A stretch of DNA of 64,000 nt. Origin: Emcibacter sp. SYSU 3D8 (GTDB taxonomy: Bacteria; Pseudomonadota; Alphaproteobacteria; SMXS01). A program made the translations under genes and the position numbers. The stretch is taken from assembly GCF_039655875.1 (NCBI RefSeq), contig NZ_JBBYXK010000004.1:62001-126000 (forward strand). Direction: 5' to 3'. Shown here one piece after another: positions 29,045-37,601 of the stretch (its first letter is position 1; the number at the start of each line of letters is the position of its first letter). Under the pieces are notes generated by a model. That model was not told the DNA's origin, made no database searches, and saw only the letters and a list, made by a program, of their open reading frames with translations.

Positions 29045-31522
29045 GTGTCTGACCCAGCCGCGACACTCGACAGCCGTGTTGAGGATCTGCTCCGCAAGCT
29101 GACGCTCGAGGAAAAGGCGGCGCTGCTCGCGGGCGCCGATGGCTGGACCACGGTGGCCATACCGCGGGTCGGCCTGCCGTCCATCCGCATGGCCGATGGT
29201 CCCAACGGCTACCGGTCAACCCAGAGCGAGCCCTCCACCGCCTTTCCGGTGGGCGTCGCCATGGGCGCCACCTGGAATCCGGCGCGGGTTCGCGAGGCGG
29301 CGGCCGCCATGGCCCGGGAAGCCCGCGCCTCGGGGGTCAATATCCTGCTGGGGCCGAACATCAACATCCAGCGCACGCCTCTGGGCGGCCGCAATTTCGA
29401 GACCTATTCGGAAGACCCGGTGTTGAGCGGCGAGCTGGCGCTGGCCTTCGTCGAGGGCGTTCAGGGCGAGGGCGTCGGCGTGTCGGTGAAGCACTTCGCG
29501 GCCAACAACCAGGAACATGAACGTCTGCGCGGCAGCTCCAACGTCAGTGAGCGGGCGCTGCGCGAGATCTATTTCCCGGCCTTCGAGAAGGCGGTGAAGC
29601 AGGGCGATGCCTGGACGGTGATGGCCGCCTACAACCGGGTCAACGGCATCCATGCCAGCGAGCACCCCTGGCTGCTGAATCAGGTGCTGAAGCGGGAATG
29701 GGGCTTCGGCGGCGTGGTGATTTCGGACTGGGGCGCGACCCATTCAAGCGCGGCGGTCGCGGCGGGCCTCGACATGGAAATGCCCGGACCGGCGATGCAT
29801 TTCGGCCAGCGGCTGGTCGAGGCGGTCGGTGACGGCGCGGTGCCGTCCGGCGCAGTGGACGAGGCGGCGCGGCGCATGCTGCGGCTGATCCTGCGTGCGC
29901 TGCACGCCGGGGGACAGGCCGAGATCAACACCGAGCGGCACGCGCGCATTGCCCGGTCGGTGGCCGAGGAAGCCGTAGTGCTGCTGAAGAACGACGGCAT
30001 CCTGCCGCTGGGGGCCGGCAGGCTGGGCACCATCGCGGTCATTGGGCCCAATGCCGATGAACCGATCATCCAGGGCAGCGGCAGCGCCCACGTCATTCCG
30101 TTCCGCGAAGTCACGCCGCTCGACGGCCTGCGTGCGCTGCTCGGCGACCGCGCGGCGCTGGTGCATGCGCCGGGCACCGACAACGAGCCGCAAGTGCCGC
30201 TGATCGACCGGCGCATGCTCAGCCCTGACAGGGAGCGCACCCAGCAGGGCCTCATGGCCACATATTATGGCAATGCCGACTTCGAGGGGCCGGCGGTCCG
30301 CGAGGCCGTGGAGCCGTATCTGCACAAATTCGGCTTCCACGACGCGGCGGCGCCGATCGGACGGGGCGCGTTCTCGGTGCGCTGGCAAGGCTGGCTCTGG
30401 CCCGAGCGCGGCGGCGATTACGATTTCATCGTCGAATGCAGTCATCGGTCCGACACGTGGGCCGAAATCCGTATCGACGGCGTGCCGGTGGCGGGCCGTT
30501 CGACAGAACAGGAAGCCTTCGCCCATTTTGAAGTGGTCCGGATGAAACGCGGCAAGGGCCGGGTCAGGCTGGAAGCCGGCCGCGCCTACCGGATAGAAAT
30601 CGACTACAGCACCCGGTCGGATCTGATGCGCATCTTCAAGGTGGGGGCGCGCAAGCCCGCCGGCACCATCGAGGACGCGGTCGCGGCGGCAAGCGGCGCC
30701 GACATTGCCCTGGTGTTTGTCGGCGTCTCGCGCTCGACCGATGGCGAAGGGTTCGACCGGCCGGATATGGAACTCTGGGGAGACCAGAACGCGCTGGTCG
30801 AGGCGGTCGCTGCCGCCAACCCGAACATTGTCGTCATCCTGCAGAACGGCGCCCCGGTAACGATGCCCTGGCTGGACAAGGCGCGGGCGCTGATGACCGC
30901 CTGGCTGCCGGGGCAGGAGGGCGGTCACGCCGTTGCCAGGGTGCTGGCGGGTGAGGTCAATCCATCGGGCAGGTTGCCCCATACGATGCCCCGGCGCCTG
31001 GAGGACAATCCCACCTTCGTTCACTATCCGGGCGGGCGCGACGCCGAGTATGGCGAGGGCGTCTTCGTCGGCTATCGCTATTACGACAAGGCGAAGATCG
31101 AGCCGCTGTTTCCATTCGGCTTCGGACTTTCCTACACGACATTCGGCTACGCCGTCCCGCGTGGTCCCGAAGCCGTTCGCCAGGGCGACACGTTCACCGT
31201 GTCGGTCGACGTCACGAACCTGGGTGACCGGCCGGGTCAGGAGGTGGTGCAACTTTATATCGAGCAGGCGGCGCCGACCGAGGCGCGGCCACTGCGCGAG
31301 TTGAAGGGCTTCCGGAAGGTGGCGCTGGCGCCGGGCGAGACGCGGACGGTCGACTTCACGGTGACGCCGCGCGACCTCTCGTTCTACGACGTCCACCTTC
31401 CCGGATGGCGCGCCGAGCCGGGGCGCTTCGCAGCGCATTTCGGCGGCTCGTCGCGGGACCTGCCGGCACGGCATGATTTCGATCTGATCGAACATGCACC
31501 CGAAGCGTCATCGGCGGCGTAG
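29045..31522 (+). CDS. Glycoside hydrolase family 3 beta-glucosidase-like enzyme with a PA14 insert
   Basis: The 825-residue product starts at GTG, 6 bases after GAGGGGG. The GH3 N-terminal barrel comes first (RMADGPNGYRST, VSVKHFAANNQEHER); Asp228 in VVISDWGATHSS is the expected nucleophile. The GH3 C-terminal domain (VLLKNDGILPLG, GSGSAHV) is interrupted at about residues 403-545 by a PA14 domain (ATYYGNADFEGP, WQGWLWPERGGDYDF), which often binds carbohydrate. A fibronectin-type-III-like domain ends the protein (GDTFTVSVDVTNLGDRPGQE). No signal peptide is present, so it probably acts in the cytoplasm on glycosides taken up from outside. The upstream open frame runs through the duplication and is not coding. 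Confidence 0.93.
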   Translation: MSDPAATLDSRVEDLLRKLTLEEKAALLAGADGWTTVAIPRVGLPSIRMADGPNGYRSTQSEPSTAFPVGVAMGATWNPARVREAAAAMAREARASGVNILLGPNINIQRTPLGGRNFETYSEDPVLSGELALAFVEGVQGEGVGVSVKHFAANNQEHERLRGSSNVSERALREIYFPAFEKAVKQGDAWTVMAAYNRVNGIHASEHPWLLNQVLKREWGFGGVVISDWGATHSSAAVAAGLDMEMPGPAMHFGQRLVEAVGDGAVPSGAVDEAARRMLRLILRALHAGGQAEINTERHARIARSVAEEAVVLLKNDGILPLGAGRLGTIAVIGPNADEPIIQGSGSAHVIPFREVTPLDGLRALLGDRAALVHAPGTDNEPQVPLIDRRMLSPDRERTQQGLMATYYGNADFEGPAVREAVEPYLHKFGFHDAAAPIGRGAFSVRWQGWLWPERGGDYDFIVECSHRSDTWAEIRIDGVPVAGRSTEQEAFAHFEVVRMKRGKGRVRLEAGRAYRIEIDYSTRSDLMRIFKVGARKPAGTIEDAVAAASGADIALVFVGVSRSTDGEGFDRPDMELWGDQNALVEAVAAANPNIVVILQNGAPVTMPWLDKARALMTAWLPGQEGGHAVARVLAGEVNPSGRLPHTMPRRLEDNPTFVHYPGGRDAEYGEGVFVGYRYYDKAKIEPLFPFGFGLSYTTFGYAVPRGPEAVRQGDTFTVSVDVTNLGDRPGQEVVQLYIEQAAPTEARPLRELKGFRKVALAPGETRTVDFTVTPRDLSFYDVHLPGWRAEPGRFAAHFGGSSRDLPARHDFDLIEHAPEASSAA

Positions 31523-31533
31523 CAGTCCGACGC

Positions 31534-32211
31534 TCAATCGTCCGGGATTTCGACGATCAGCGCCGGGTGGGCGCCGAGCCGGCCCATGGGTTCGTCGGAC
31601 GGCGCCCAGCCGAGATTGACGGCACGGGTCTCGGTGTCCCAGAAGCCATAGGCGGTGCCGCGCGGAGGGACGAGCGTGTCGAGCAGCCACATGGGCTGTC
31701 CCAGCGGGCCGTTCTTGTCGAAACCGTGGTCGCGGGTGTGCGTGGCCCGGACGCGCTGGATGGCCATGTACTCGAAGGCGGTCAGCGATACCCAGCGGCG
31801 TTCGGCGAACACGGCCCGCAGGTCGTCGGGGCTCTTGCCGCGTGTCTCGGCCGGGTAGGCGCCCGCCAGCATGAACAGGCAATAGGGCCCTTCCGGCCGG
31901 TTCAGAGTCTGCGCCTGCTGCAGCGTCTCCATGTCCTGCACCACCGCCTCGGCGTATTGCGCCGCGTCTTCCATGTCGTCGATGGGCTCGTTCAGCAGCT
32001 GGATGACGGCCAGCCGGAAGTCCAGCTGCTGGCGTTTCACCGAGGGGAACATGATCGCTGCGGTAAAGCCCGCGCCCAACGCCCGGTTGGCGACCTGGTT
32101 CATCTCCTCCGTCGGCTCCACCGTCATCGGCAGATAGTCGGCGATACGTGGCAGCAGCACATCGTCGAAGAACGTGCGGCTGTTGTCCAGGATATCCTGG
32201 AACGACTCCAT
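31534..32211 (-). CDS. Conserved hypothetical protein of about 225 residues
   Basis: The start ATG at 32211 has GGGGAG 7 bases upstream; an open frame to 32304 lacks a site. The sequence is mostly helical and soluble (LLPRIADYLPMTVEPTEEMN, FRLAVIQLLNEPIDDMEDAA), with a Trp-containing C-terminal half (TAYGFWDTETRAVNLGWAP) and no signal peptide or membrane segment. No family was recognised. It converges on the GH3 gene (11 bases apart) and its 5' end faces the dcw cluster, so it is probably expressed alone. Confidence 0.6.
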   Translation of the reverse strand: MESFQDILDNSRTFFDDVLLPRIADYLPMTVEPTEEMNQVANRALGAGFTAAIMFPSVKRQQLDFRLAVIQLLNEPIDDMEDAAQYAEAVVQDMETLQQAQTLNRPEGPYCLFMLAGAYPAETRGKSPDDLRAVFAERRWVSLTAFEYMAIQRVRATHTRDHGFDKNGPLGQPMWLLDTLVPPRGTAYGFWDTETRAVNLGWAPSDEPMGRLGAHPALIVEIPDD

Positions 32212-32433
32212 GGTTGGCTCCCCCTCGAAAGGCCTTCGGCCGCCAACGCTGCTCCCTGGGGGAGTCAGCGCCGTTTCGGCCGAAAGCGAACAAAAAATGA
32301 ACAAATTGAGATGGGAGCAGGGCTCGGGTGAGGCGCACGGCGCGACTCGACTGTTCCCTCTTCTTTAGCCCCAGAGAAAATCCCTGTCACCCACAGCTTG
32401 AATTACTTGCAATTCGGTGTCTGCGGCGGCCAG

Positions 32434-32479
32434 TCCCATTGACCGCCCATGATTTCCCATGCTATCCCATAATGTCCCA
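32434..32479. promoter_or_regulatory. MraZ-box-like array (five TGGG repeats, minus orientation)
   Basis: NCCCA occurs at 32434, 32445, 32455, 32465 and 32475. The last four are spaced exactly 10 bases apart, i.e. TGGGN separated by 5-base gaps on the minus strand. E. coli MraZ binds TGGGN direct repeats with 5-base spacers, so this is the probable autoregulatory operator of the dcw cluster. Here the repeats run opposite to the genes and overlap the candidate promoter. Confidence 0.65.
32439..32467 (+). promoter_or_regulatory. Candidate promoter of the dcw cluster
   Basis: TTGACC (32439-32444), a 17-base spacer and CTATCC (32462-32467) lie about 100 bases before mraZ. The predicted start is near 32474. 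The repeats listed for MraZ lie on both boxes, which fits repression by occlusion. The rest of the 355-bp gap (32212-32566) shows no gene. Confidence 0.5.
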
Positions 32480-32566
32480 AGTAGAGACGCCGCTGGCGGG
32501 GGTGAGTCGGTCGAATCAACAGCGGGGTAAAGGGTGTGAAACGCAGGTAGATCGTGAGGGGCGGCC

Positions 32567-33031
32567 GTGCCGCTGTTTCTGTCGTCATATGCAAACAGGG
32601 TGGACAAGAAGGGGCGGGTATCCGTTCCCGCGCCGTTCCGCGCCGAGTTGGAGCATCTGAACGGCTTCGTCGCCTTCCCCCATACCGAGCACGCCTGCAT
32701 CGAAGGCTGGGACCGCGGCCGCATGGCCCAGCTCGCCCAGGCCATGGACGATTATTCGCCGCTTTCCGAGGAATACGACGCACTGGGCTATCTGCTGGGC
32801 CGGGCACGCGAGTTGCCGTTCGACCCCGAAGGCCGCGTGATCCTTCCCGCCTATCTGATGGAATCAGCCGAAATCACTGACAGCGTATTGTTCATCGGCC
32901 GGGGCAACTCCTTCCAGATCTGGAATCCGGAGAAGCACGCCCAGTTCGAGGCGCGGATCAAGCCGAGTTCGGCCATCGTCGCCAAAGCCATTTCGCTGGG
33001 CCGCGCCAGGCGCGGAGGCCCGCATGAATGA
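32567..33031 (+). CDS. mraZ: Transcriptional regulator MraZ
   Basis: The 154-residue product has two SpoVT-AbrB-like half-domains: LSSYANRVDKKGRVSVPAPF and, in the second half, GYLLGRARELPFDPEGRVIL. MraZ binds repeats upstream of its own gene and tunes the division/cell-wall cluster. The start is GTG with GAGGGG 5 bases upstream. It overlaps rsmH by 8 bases, so the two are probably coupled. It is of normal length. Confidence 0.96.
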   Translation: MPLFLSSYANRVDKKGRVSVPAPFRAELEHLNGFVAFPHTEHACIEGWDRGRMAQLAQAMDDYSPLSEEYDALGYLLGRARELPFDPEGRVILPAYLMESAEITDSVLFIGRGNSFQIWNPEKHAQFEARIKPSSAIVAKAISLGRARRGGPHE

Positions 33032-34004
33032 TGCACGGCGCCATGCCCCGGTCATGCTGCGCGAGGTGGTAGATGCCATCGCGCCGCAGGCGGGAGACAG
33101 CATCATTGACGCCACCTTCGGCTGGGGCGGGTACACGCGCGGCTTCCTCGAGGCGGCGCCGAGCATCGTCTACGGCATCGACCGCGATCCCACCGCCGCC
33201 GCCCGCGCGGCCACGGTCGCTGCCGAATTTCCCGGCCGCTTCACCTTCATCGAAGGCCGCTTCGGCGACATGATGGAATTGATGAACGGGGCCGGCGTCA
33301 CCGCCGTGCAGGGCGTCGCCTTCGACGTGGGCGTATCCTCCATGCAGCTCGACGACCCCGAGCGGGGCTTCTCCTTCCAGAAGGACGGCCCGCTCGACAT
33401 GCGCATGGCTGGCCGTCAGTCCGAGGCGACCGATGCGGCGGACGTGGTCAACAACGAGGACGAGGCCGAGATCGCCCGGATCATCTGGCTCTATGGCGAG
33501 GAAAGGCACTCGCGCCGCATCGCCCGCGCCATTGTCGCGGCCCGCAAGGCCAAGCCCATCACCCGCACGCTGGAATTGGCCGACATCGTCGCCCGCGTCT
33601 CCGGCGGCGTGCAGCCGCACAAGATGCATCCCGCGACCCGCACCTTCCAGGCGCTGCGCATCCATGTGAACGACGAACTGGGCCAGCTGGAGATGGGGCT
33701 GCGCGCCGCTGAACGGCTGCTGGCGCCGCAGGGCCGGCTTGCCGTGGTGTCGTTCCATTCGCTGGAAGACCGGATCGTGAAGAACTTCCTGCGCGAGCGG
33801 GGCGGCATGGCGCCGTCCACGTCGCGCCACCTGCCGGAGGAACCCCGCCCCCACGCGCCCAGCTTCACCCTGATGACGCGTAGCGCCATCAAGCCGGCGG
33901 ATGCGGAGACCGACATAAATCCCCGGGCCAGGTCGGCGCGCCTGCGCGCCGCTGTCCGCACCGCCAACGATGCATGGCCCGATACCGGGAGGCATGCGGC
34001 ATGA
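33024..34004 (+). CDS. rsmH: 16S rRNA (cytosine(1402)-N(4))-methyltransferase RsmH
   Basis: The 326-residue product starts RHAPVMLREVVDAI, then IIDATFGWGGYTRGFLE is the SAM-binding loop and FDVGVSSMQLDDPERGFSF a family signature. HPATRTFQALRIHVNDEL and FHSLEDRIVKNF follow. It methylates C1402 of 16S rRNA with RsmI. The first coupled gene after mraZ, it ends in an ATGA overlap with ftsL. Confidence 0.97.
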   Translation: MNDARRHAPVMLREVVDAIAPQAGDSIIDATFGWGGYTRGFLEAAPSIVYGIDRDPTAAARAATVAAEFPGRFTFIEGRFGDMMELMNGAGVTAVQGVAFDVGVSSMQLDDPERGFSFQKDGPLDMRMAGRQSEATDAADVVNNEDEAEIARIIWLYGEERHSRRIARAIVAARKAKPITRTLELADIVARVSGGVQPHKMHPATRTFQALRIHVNDELGQLEMGLRAAERLLAPQGRLAVVSFHSLEDRIVKNFLRERGGMAPSTSRHLPEEPRPHAPSFTLMTRSAIKPADAETDINPRARSARLRAAVRTANDAWPDTGRHAA

Positions 34005-34474
34005 AGCGATCCATTACGCTGATCACCCTATGCGTCCTCGTTGTCGTCTCCTACGGCCTCTATAACCTGAAATACGAGGTCGAGGACCTGCAGGACCACG
34101 CCAACAGCCTGCGCGCCCAGATGGACGAGGACCGACGCGCCATCAAGGTGCTGGAGGCGGAATGGGCCTATCTGAGCCGTCCCGACAGGCTGCAGAAGCT
34201 GTCCCAGAAGTTTCTCCCCCTGCAGCCGACAGTGGCGAAGCAGGTAGGCAATGTCGCCGACCTGCGGCTGAAGCTCATGGACGAGATTCTGGCGCCGCTG
34301 CCGGTCCTCGACACCATTGAGGCCGCCAACCCTGCCGCAATTGCCCGTCCCTCCACGCCGCCCGCGGTGGTCCGGCAGTCCACGCCTCCCGCTCCGCCGC
34401 CCGCCGCCGATGCGCTGCTGGTGCCGGTGGCGAACACGCCTCCCGGTGCTGCGCGCCTGGAGAGTGTCCAGTGA
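34001..34474 (+). CDS. ftsL: Cell division protein FtsL
   Basis: The product has 157 residues: a short cytoplasmic start, one membrane helix (ITLITLCVLVVVSYGLYNLK, about 5-24), a coiled coil (about 26-66, LKYEVEDLQDHANSLRAQMD) and a Pro/Ala-rich tail of about 60 residues. FtsL links FtsQ and FtsB to the FtsW-FtsI synthase. The ATG at 34001 overlaps the rsmH stop and GGGAGG lies upstream; an upstream ATG at 33974 is inside rsmH. Identity rests on position and architecture. Confidence 0.88.
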   Translation: MKRSITLITLCVLVVVSYGLYNLKYEVEDLQDHANSLRAQMDEDRRAIKVLEAEWAYLSRPDRLQKLSQKFLPLQPTVAKQVGNVADLRLKLMDEILAPLPVLDTIEAANPAAIARPSTPPAVVRQSTPPAPPPAADALLVPVANTPPGAARLESVQ

Positions 34475-36159
34475 GGCACATCACCACTATCGAATTTGAC
34501 GGGGTCGGCAAGCGTGCGGTCGACAACGCGCGGGGCCGCGTTCGTGTCGCCATGGCGGTCTTCGCGCTGGCGTTCGCCGCGATTTCGCTGCGCCTGGTCG
34601 ATCTTGGCCTGCTCAGCGGCGAAGCCACCGACAAGCGGGTGCTCTCGGCCAGCATGGAAGTCTCGCCCCGTGCCGATATCATCGACCGCAACGGCGTGCT
34701 GCTGGCCACCGACCTGACGGCGGTATCGGTCTACGCCCAGATCCCCAAGGTGCTTAACGCCCATGATTCGGCGCTCAAGCTGGCCTCGGTTCTGCCGGGC
34801 GTCTCGGCCGATACGCTGGAGCGCAAATTCAGCTCGGCCTCCAAGTTCATTTGGGTCAAGCGCAAGGTGACCCCTGCCGAATATGACGCCGTCAACCGCC
34901 TCGGTCTTCCGGGCGTCGGCTTCCAGCGCGAGGTGGAGCGGGTCTATCCGCACGGTAACCTCGCGGCCCATATGATCGGCTACACCAATGTGGACGGCCG
35001 CGGGCTTGCCGGCGTCGAGCGGTATTTCGACGAGAGGATGCGCAAGGAAGGTCCGCGCGGCGATCCGCTGCAGCTGGCGCTCGACATTCGCGTCCAGCAC
35101 GCCCTGCGCGACGAGGTGGCCGCCGCGGTCGAGGAATTCACCGCACTGGGCGGCGGCGGGCTGGTGCTCGATATCCATACCGGCGAGATCATCGGCATGG
35201 TCAGCCTGCCTGACTTCAATCCCAACGAGCCGGGCACCATCGCCAACAACCCCGAGCTTATCAACCGCATGAGCCACGCGGTGTTCGAATGGGGATCGAC
35301 CTTCAAGACCTTCACCATGGCGATGGCGATCGACGAGGGGAAGGCGGGGTTCCAGGACGGTTATGACGCAAGCAATCCGATCCGGGTCTCGCGCTTTACC
35401 ATCAATGACGACCATCCCAAGCACCGCTGGCTCAGCGTGCCTGAAATCTTCATGTACTCGTCCAACATCGGCACTGTGAAGATGGCCCTCGACGTCGGCA
35501 CGGAAAATCAGAAGGTGTTTCTCGGCAAGCTTGGCTTCCTGAACCGTCCGCACGTGGAACTGAAGGAAGTTGGCGCGCCGCTGATTCCGGCCCAGTGGCG
35601 AGAGATCAACACGATGACCATCGCCTTCGGCCATGGTCTCTCCATCACCGGCCTCCAGCTCGCCGCCGGCTATGCCGCGGTGGCGGGCGACGGCAAGCTC
35701 CGCCCGGTGACCGTGCTGAAGACGCCGGCAGGCTATGTGCCCGAGGGCGAGCGTATTGTTTCCCAGGAAACCGCCTACAAGATGCAGGGCCTGCTGCGCC
35801 TCGTGGTCGAGAAGGGCACCGGCCGGCAGGCGGAAGCGCCTCATTACCTGGTCGGCGGCAAGACCGGTACCGCCGAGAAGGCCGGTGGCGGCGGGTATCG
35901 CAAGCGGTCGCTGGTGTCCTCCTTCGCGGCGATCTTCCCCGTGGTCAATCCGCGCTACGTCACCGTCATCATGATCGACGAGCCGCACGGCACCAAGAAG
36001 ACCTATGGCTTTGCCACGGCGGGCTGGACCGCAGCGCCGACCACCAAGAAGGTGATCGAGCGCATTGCGCCAATGCTCGGCGTGGCGCCGAGCGCCTCGC
36101 CGAGCCATCCGATCACCCAGGAGATCATGCAGTACATCCAGCCGGAGGTCCGCTCTTGA
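34471..36159 (+). CDS. ftsI: Peptidoglycan D,D-transpeptidase FtsI (PBP3)
   Basis: The 562-residue product has an N-terminal membrane helix (about 27-48), a PBP dimer domain and a transpeptidase domain. The active sites are Ser276 in STFK, SSN (FMYSSNIGTV) and KTG in GGKTGTAEK. It cross-links septal peptidoglycan with FtsW. The GTG start overlaps the ftsL stop (GTGA). The stop overlaps the TTG start of murE. Length is normal. Confidence 0.97.
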   Translation: MRHITTIEFDGVGKRAVDNARGRVRVAMAVFALAFAAISLRLVDLGLLSGEATDKRVLSASMEVSPRADIIDRNGVLLATDLTAVSVYAQIPKVLNAHDSALKLASVLPGVSADTLERKFSSASKFIWVKRKVTPAEYDAVNRLGLPGVGFQREVERVYPHGNLAAHMIGYTNVDGRGLAGVERYFDERMRKEGPRGDPLQLALDIRVQHALRDEVAAAVEEFTALGGGGLVLDIHTGEIIGMVSLPDFNPNEPGTIANNPELINRMSHAVFEWGSTFKTFTMAMAIDEGKAGFQDGYDASNPIRVSRFTINDDHPKHRWLSVPEIFMYSSNIGTVKMALDVGTENQKVFLGKLGFLNRPHVELKEVGAPLIPAQWREINTMTIAFGHGLSITGLQLAAGYAAVAGDGKLRPVTVLKTPAGYVPEGERIVSQETAYKMQGLLRLVVEKGTGRQAEAPHYLVGGKTGTAEKAGGGGYRKRSLVSSFAAIFPVVNPRYVTVIMIDEPHGTKKTYGFATAGWTAAPTTKKVIERIAPMLGVAPSASPSHPITQEIMQYIQPEVRS

Positions 36160-37601
36160 GACTCTCCGAGCTCATCGACCGCAACGGCGACGCAGCGCGC
36201 ATCGACATCCTGGGCCTGTCCTCGGACAGCCGCACGGTGCGTGACGGCTATCTGTTCGCCGCTCTGGCCGGTACCCGCAGCCAGGGTGCCGACTTCGTTT
36301 CGCAGGCGGTCGCCAGGGGCGCCGTGGCCGTGCTTGCCGATCCGCGCGCCGAGATTGCCGAACAGGACATCTACGTCGTCACCGACCCGAATCCCCGGCG
36401 GCGTCTCGCGCTGATGGCCGCCCGGTTTTTCGGGGTGCAGCCTGAAACGGTTGTCGCCATCACCGGCACCAACGGCAAGAGTTCGGTGGCCGATTTCGTC
36501 CGCCAGCTGTGGGTCATCGGCGGGCTGCGCTCGGCGTCCATCGGCACGCTCGGCATCCGCGCCAGCGGTCTTGCGACGGCGCCCACACTGACCACGCCCG
36601 ATCCCATCGAAATCCATGCCCGCCTCGCCGAACTGAAGAACGCCGGGATCGAGCACCTGGCCATGGAAGCGTCCAGCCACGGCCTCGCCCAGCACCGGCT
36701 AGACGGCGTCAGACTCAAGGCGGCCGCGTTCACCAACCTGACCCGCGACCACCTGGACTACCATGCGTCCTATGACGATTACTTCCTCGCGAAACTGCGG
36801 CTTTTCGGCGAGTTGCTGCAGCCCGGCACGGTGGCGGTGCTGAACACCGAAACCCATGTTTACGACGAACTCGTCGATATCTGCTGGGCGCGCGGCATCA
36901 AGGTCATGGCCGTTGGCGACGGCGGCACGCTGCGTGTCATTTCCCGCGAACGGACTGCACTTGGCCAGGAACTTGTCGTTGCCTTCGAAAATCAGCGCCA
37001 CCAGATTGCACTGCCGTTGATCGGCGACTTCCAGGCGTCGAACGCGCTGGTCGCGGCTGCCCTCGTCATCGCCACGGGCGGCGACCCGGCGGATACGATC
37101 CGGGCGCTCGAAATGCTTGAGCCGGTGCCCGGCCGTCTGCAGCTTGCCGGCCATACGTCGGCGGGCGCTTCTGTCTATGTCGATTACGCGCATACGCCGG
37201 ATGCACTGGAGACCCTGCTGGAGACATTGCGTCCCTACACGCGGGGAAAGCTTCATCTGGTGTTCGGCTGTGGCGGCGACCGCGACAAGGGCAAGCGGCC
37301 GATGATGGGTGATGTCGCCTGCCGTCTCGCCGACAGGGTCGTCGTCACCGACGACAATCCACGGAGCGAGGATGCGGCGCTGATCAGGCGTGAGATTCTG
37401 GCGGCGTGTCCTGGTGCATGCGAGATCGCCGACCGTCGCGAGGCCATCGCCGAAGCCGTCCGCGGCCTTGGCGCCGAGGACGTGCTGGCGATCGCCGGTA
37501 AAGGCCATGAACAGGGCCAGATCATCGGCGCGGCCGTGTTGCCGTTCGATGATGTCGAAGCCGCCCGCGTGGCCCTTTCCGGGGGAGGCGCCCGTGGCTG
37601 A
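36156..37601 (+). CDS. murE: UDP-MurNAc-L-Ala-D-Glu--meso-diaminopimelate ligase MurE
   Basis: The 481-residue product starts at TTG, 7 bases after GGAGG (36144-36148); the reading frame upstream is ftsI shadow. VVAITGTNGKSSVADFVRQL is the ATP P-loop. MEASSHGLAQHRL and TNLTRDHLDYH bind Mg and substrate. DDNPRSED contains DNPR, which selects meso-diaminopimelate. It adds the third residue of the stem peptide in the cytoplasm. Confidence 0.96.
   Translation: MRLSELIDRNGDAARIDILGLSSDSRTVRDGYLFAALAGTRSQGADFVSQAVARGAVAVLADPRAEIAEQDIYVVTDPNPRRRLALMAARFFGVQPETVVAITGTNGKSSVADFVRQLWVIGGLRSASIGTLGIRASGLATAPTLTTPDPIEIHARLAELKNAGIEHLAMEASSHGLAQHRLDGVRLKAAAFTNLTRDHLDYHASYDDYFLAKLRLFGELLQPGTVAVLNTETHVYDELVDICWARGIKVMAVGDGGTLRVISRERTALGQELVVAFENQRHQIALPLIGDFQASNALVAAALVIATGGDPADTIRALEMLEPVPGRLQLAGHTSAGASVYVDYAHTPDALETLLETLRPYTRGKLHLVFGCGGDRDKGKRPMMGDVACRLADRVVVTDDNPRSEDAALIRREILAACPGACEIADRREAIAEAVRGLGAEDVLAIAGKGHEQGQIIGAAVLPFDDVEAARVALSGGGARG

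Noticed and set aside
35595-36155. Upstream extension of the murE frame
   Set aside because: It lies inside ftsI in another frame; the TTG at 36156 has GGAGG and begins a normal MurE N terminus.
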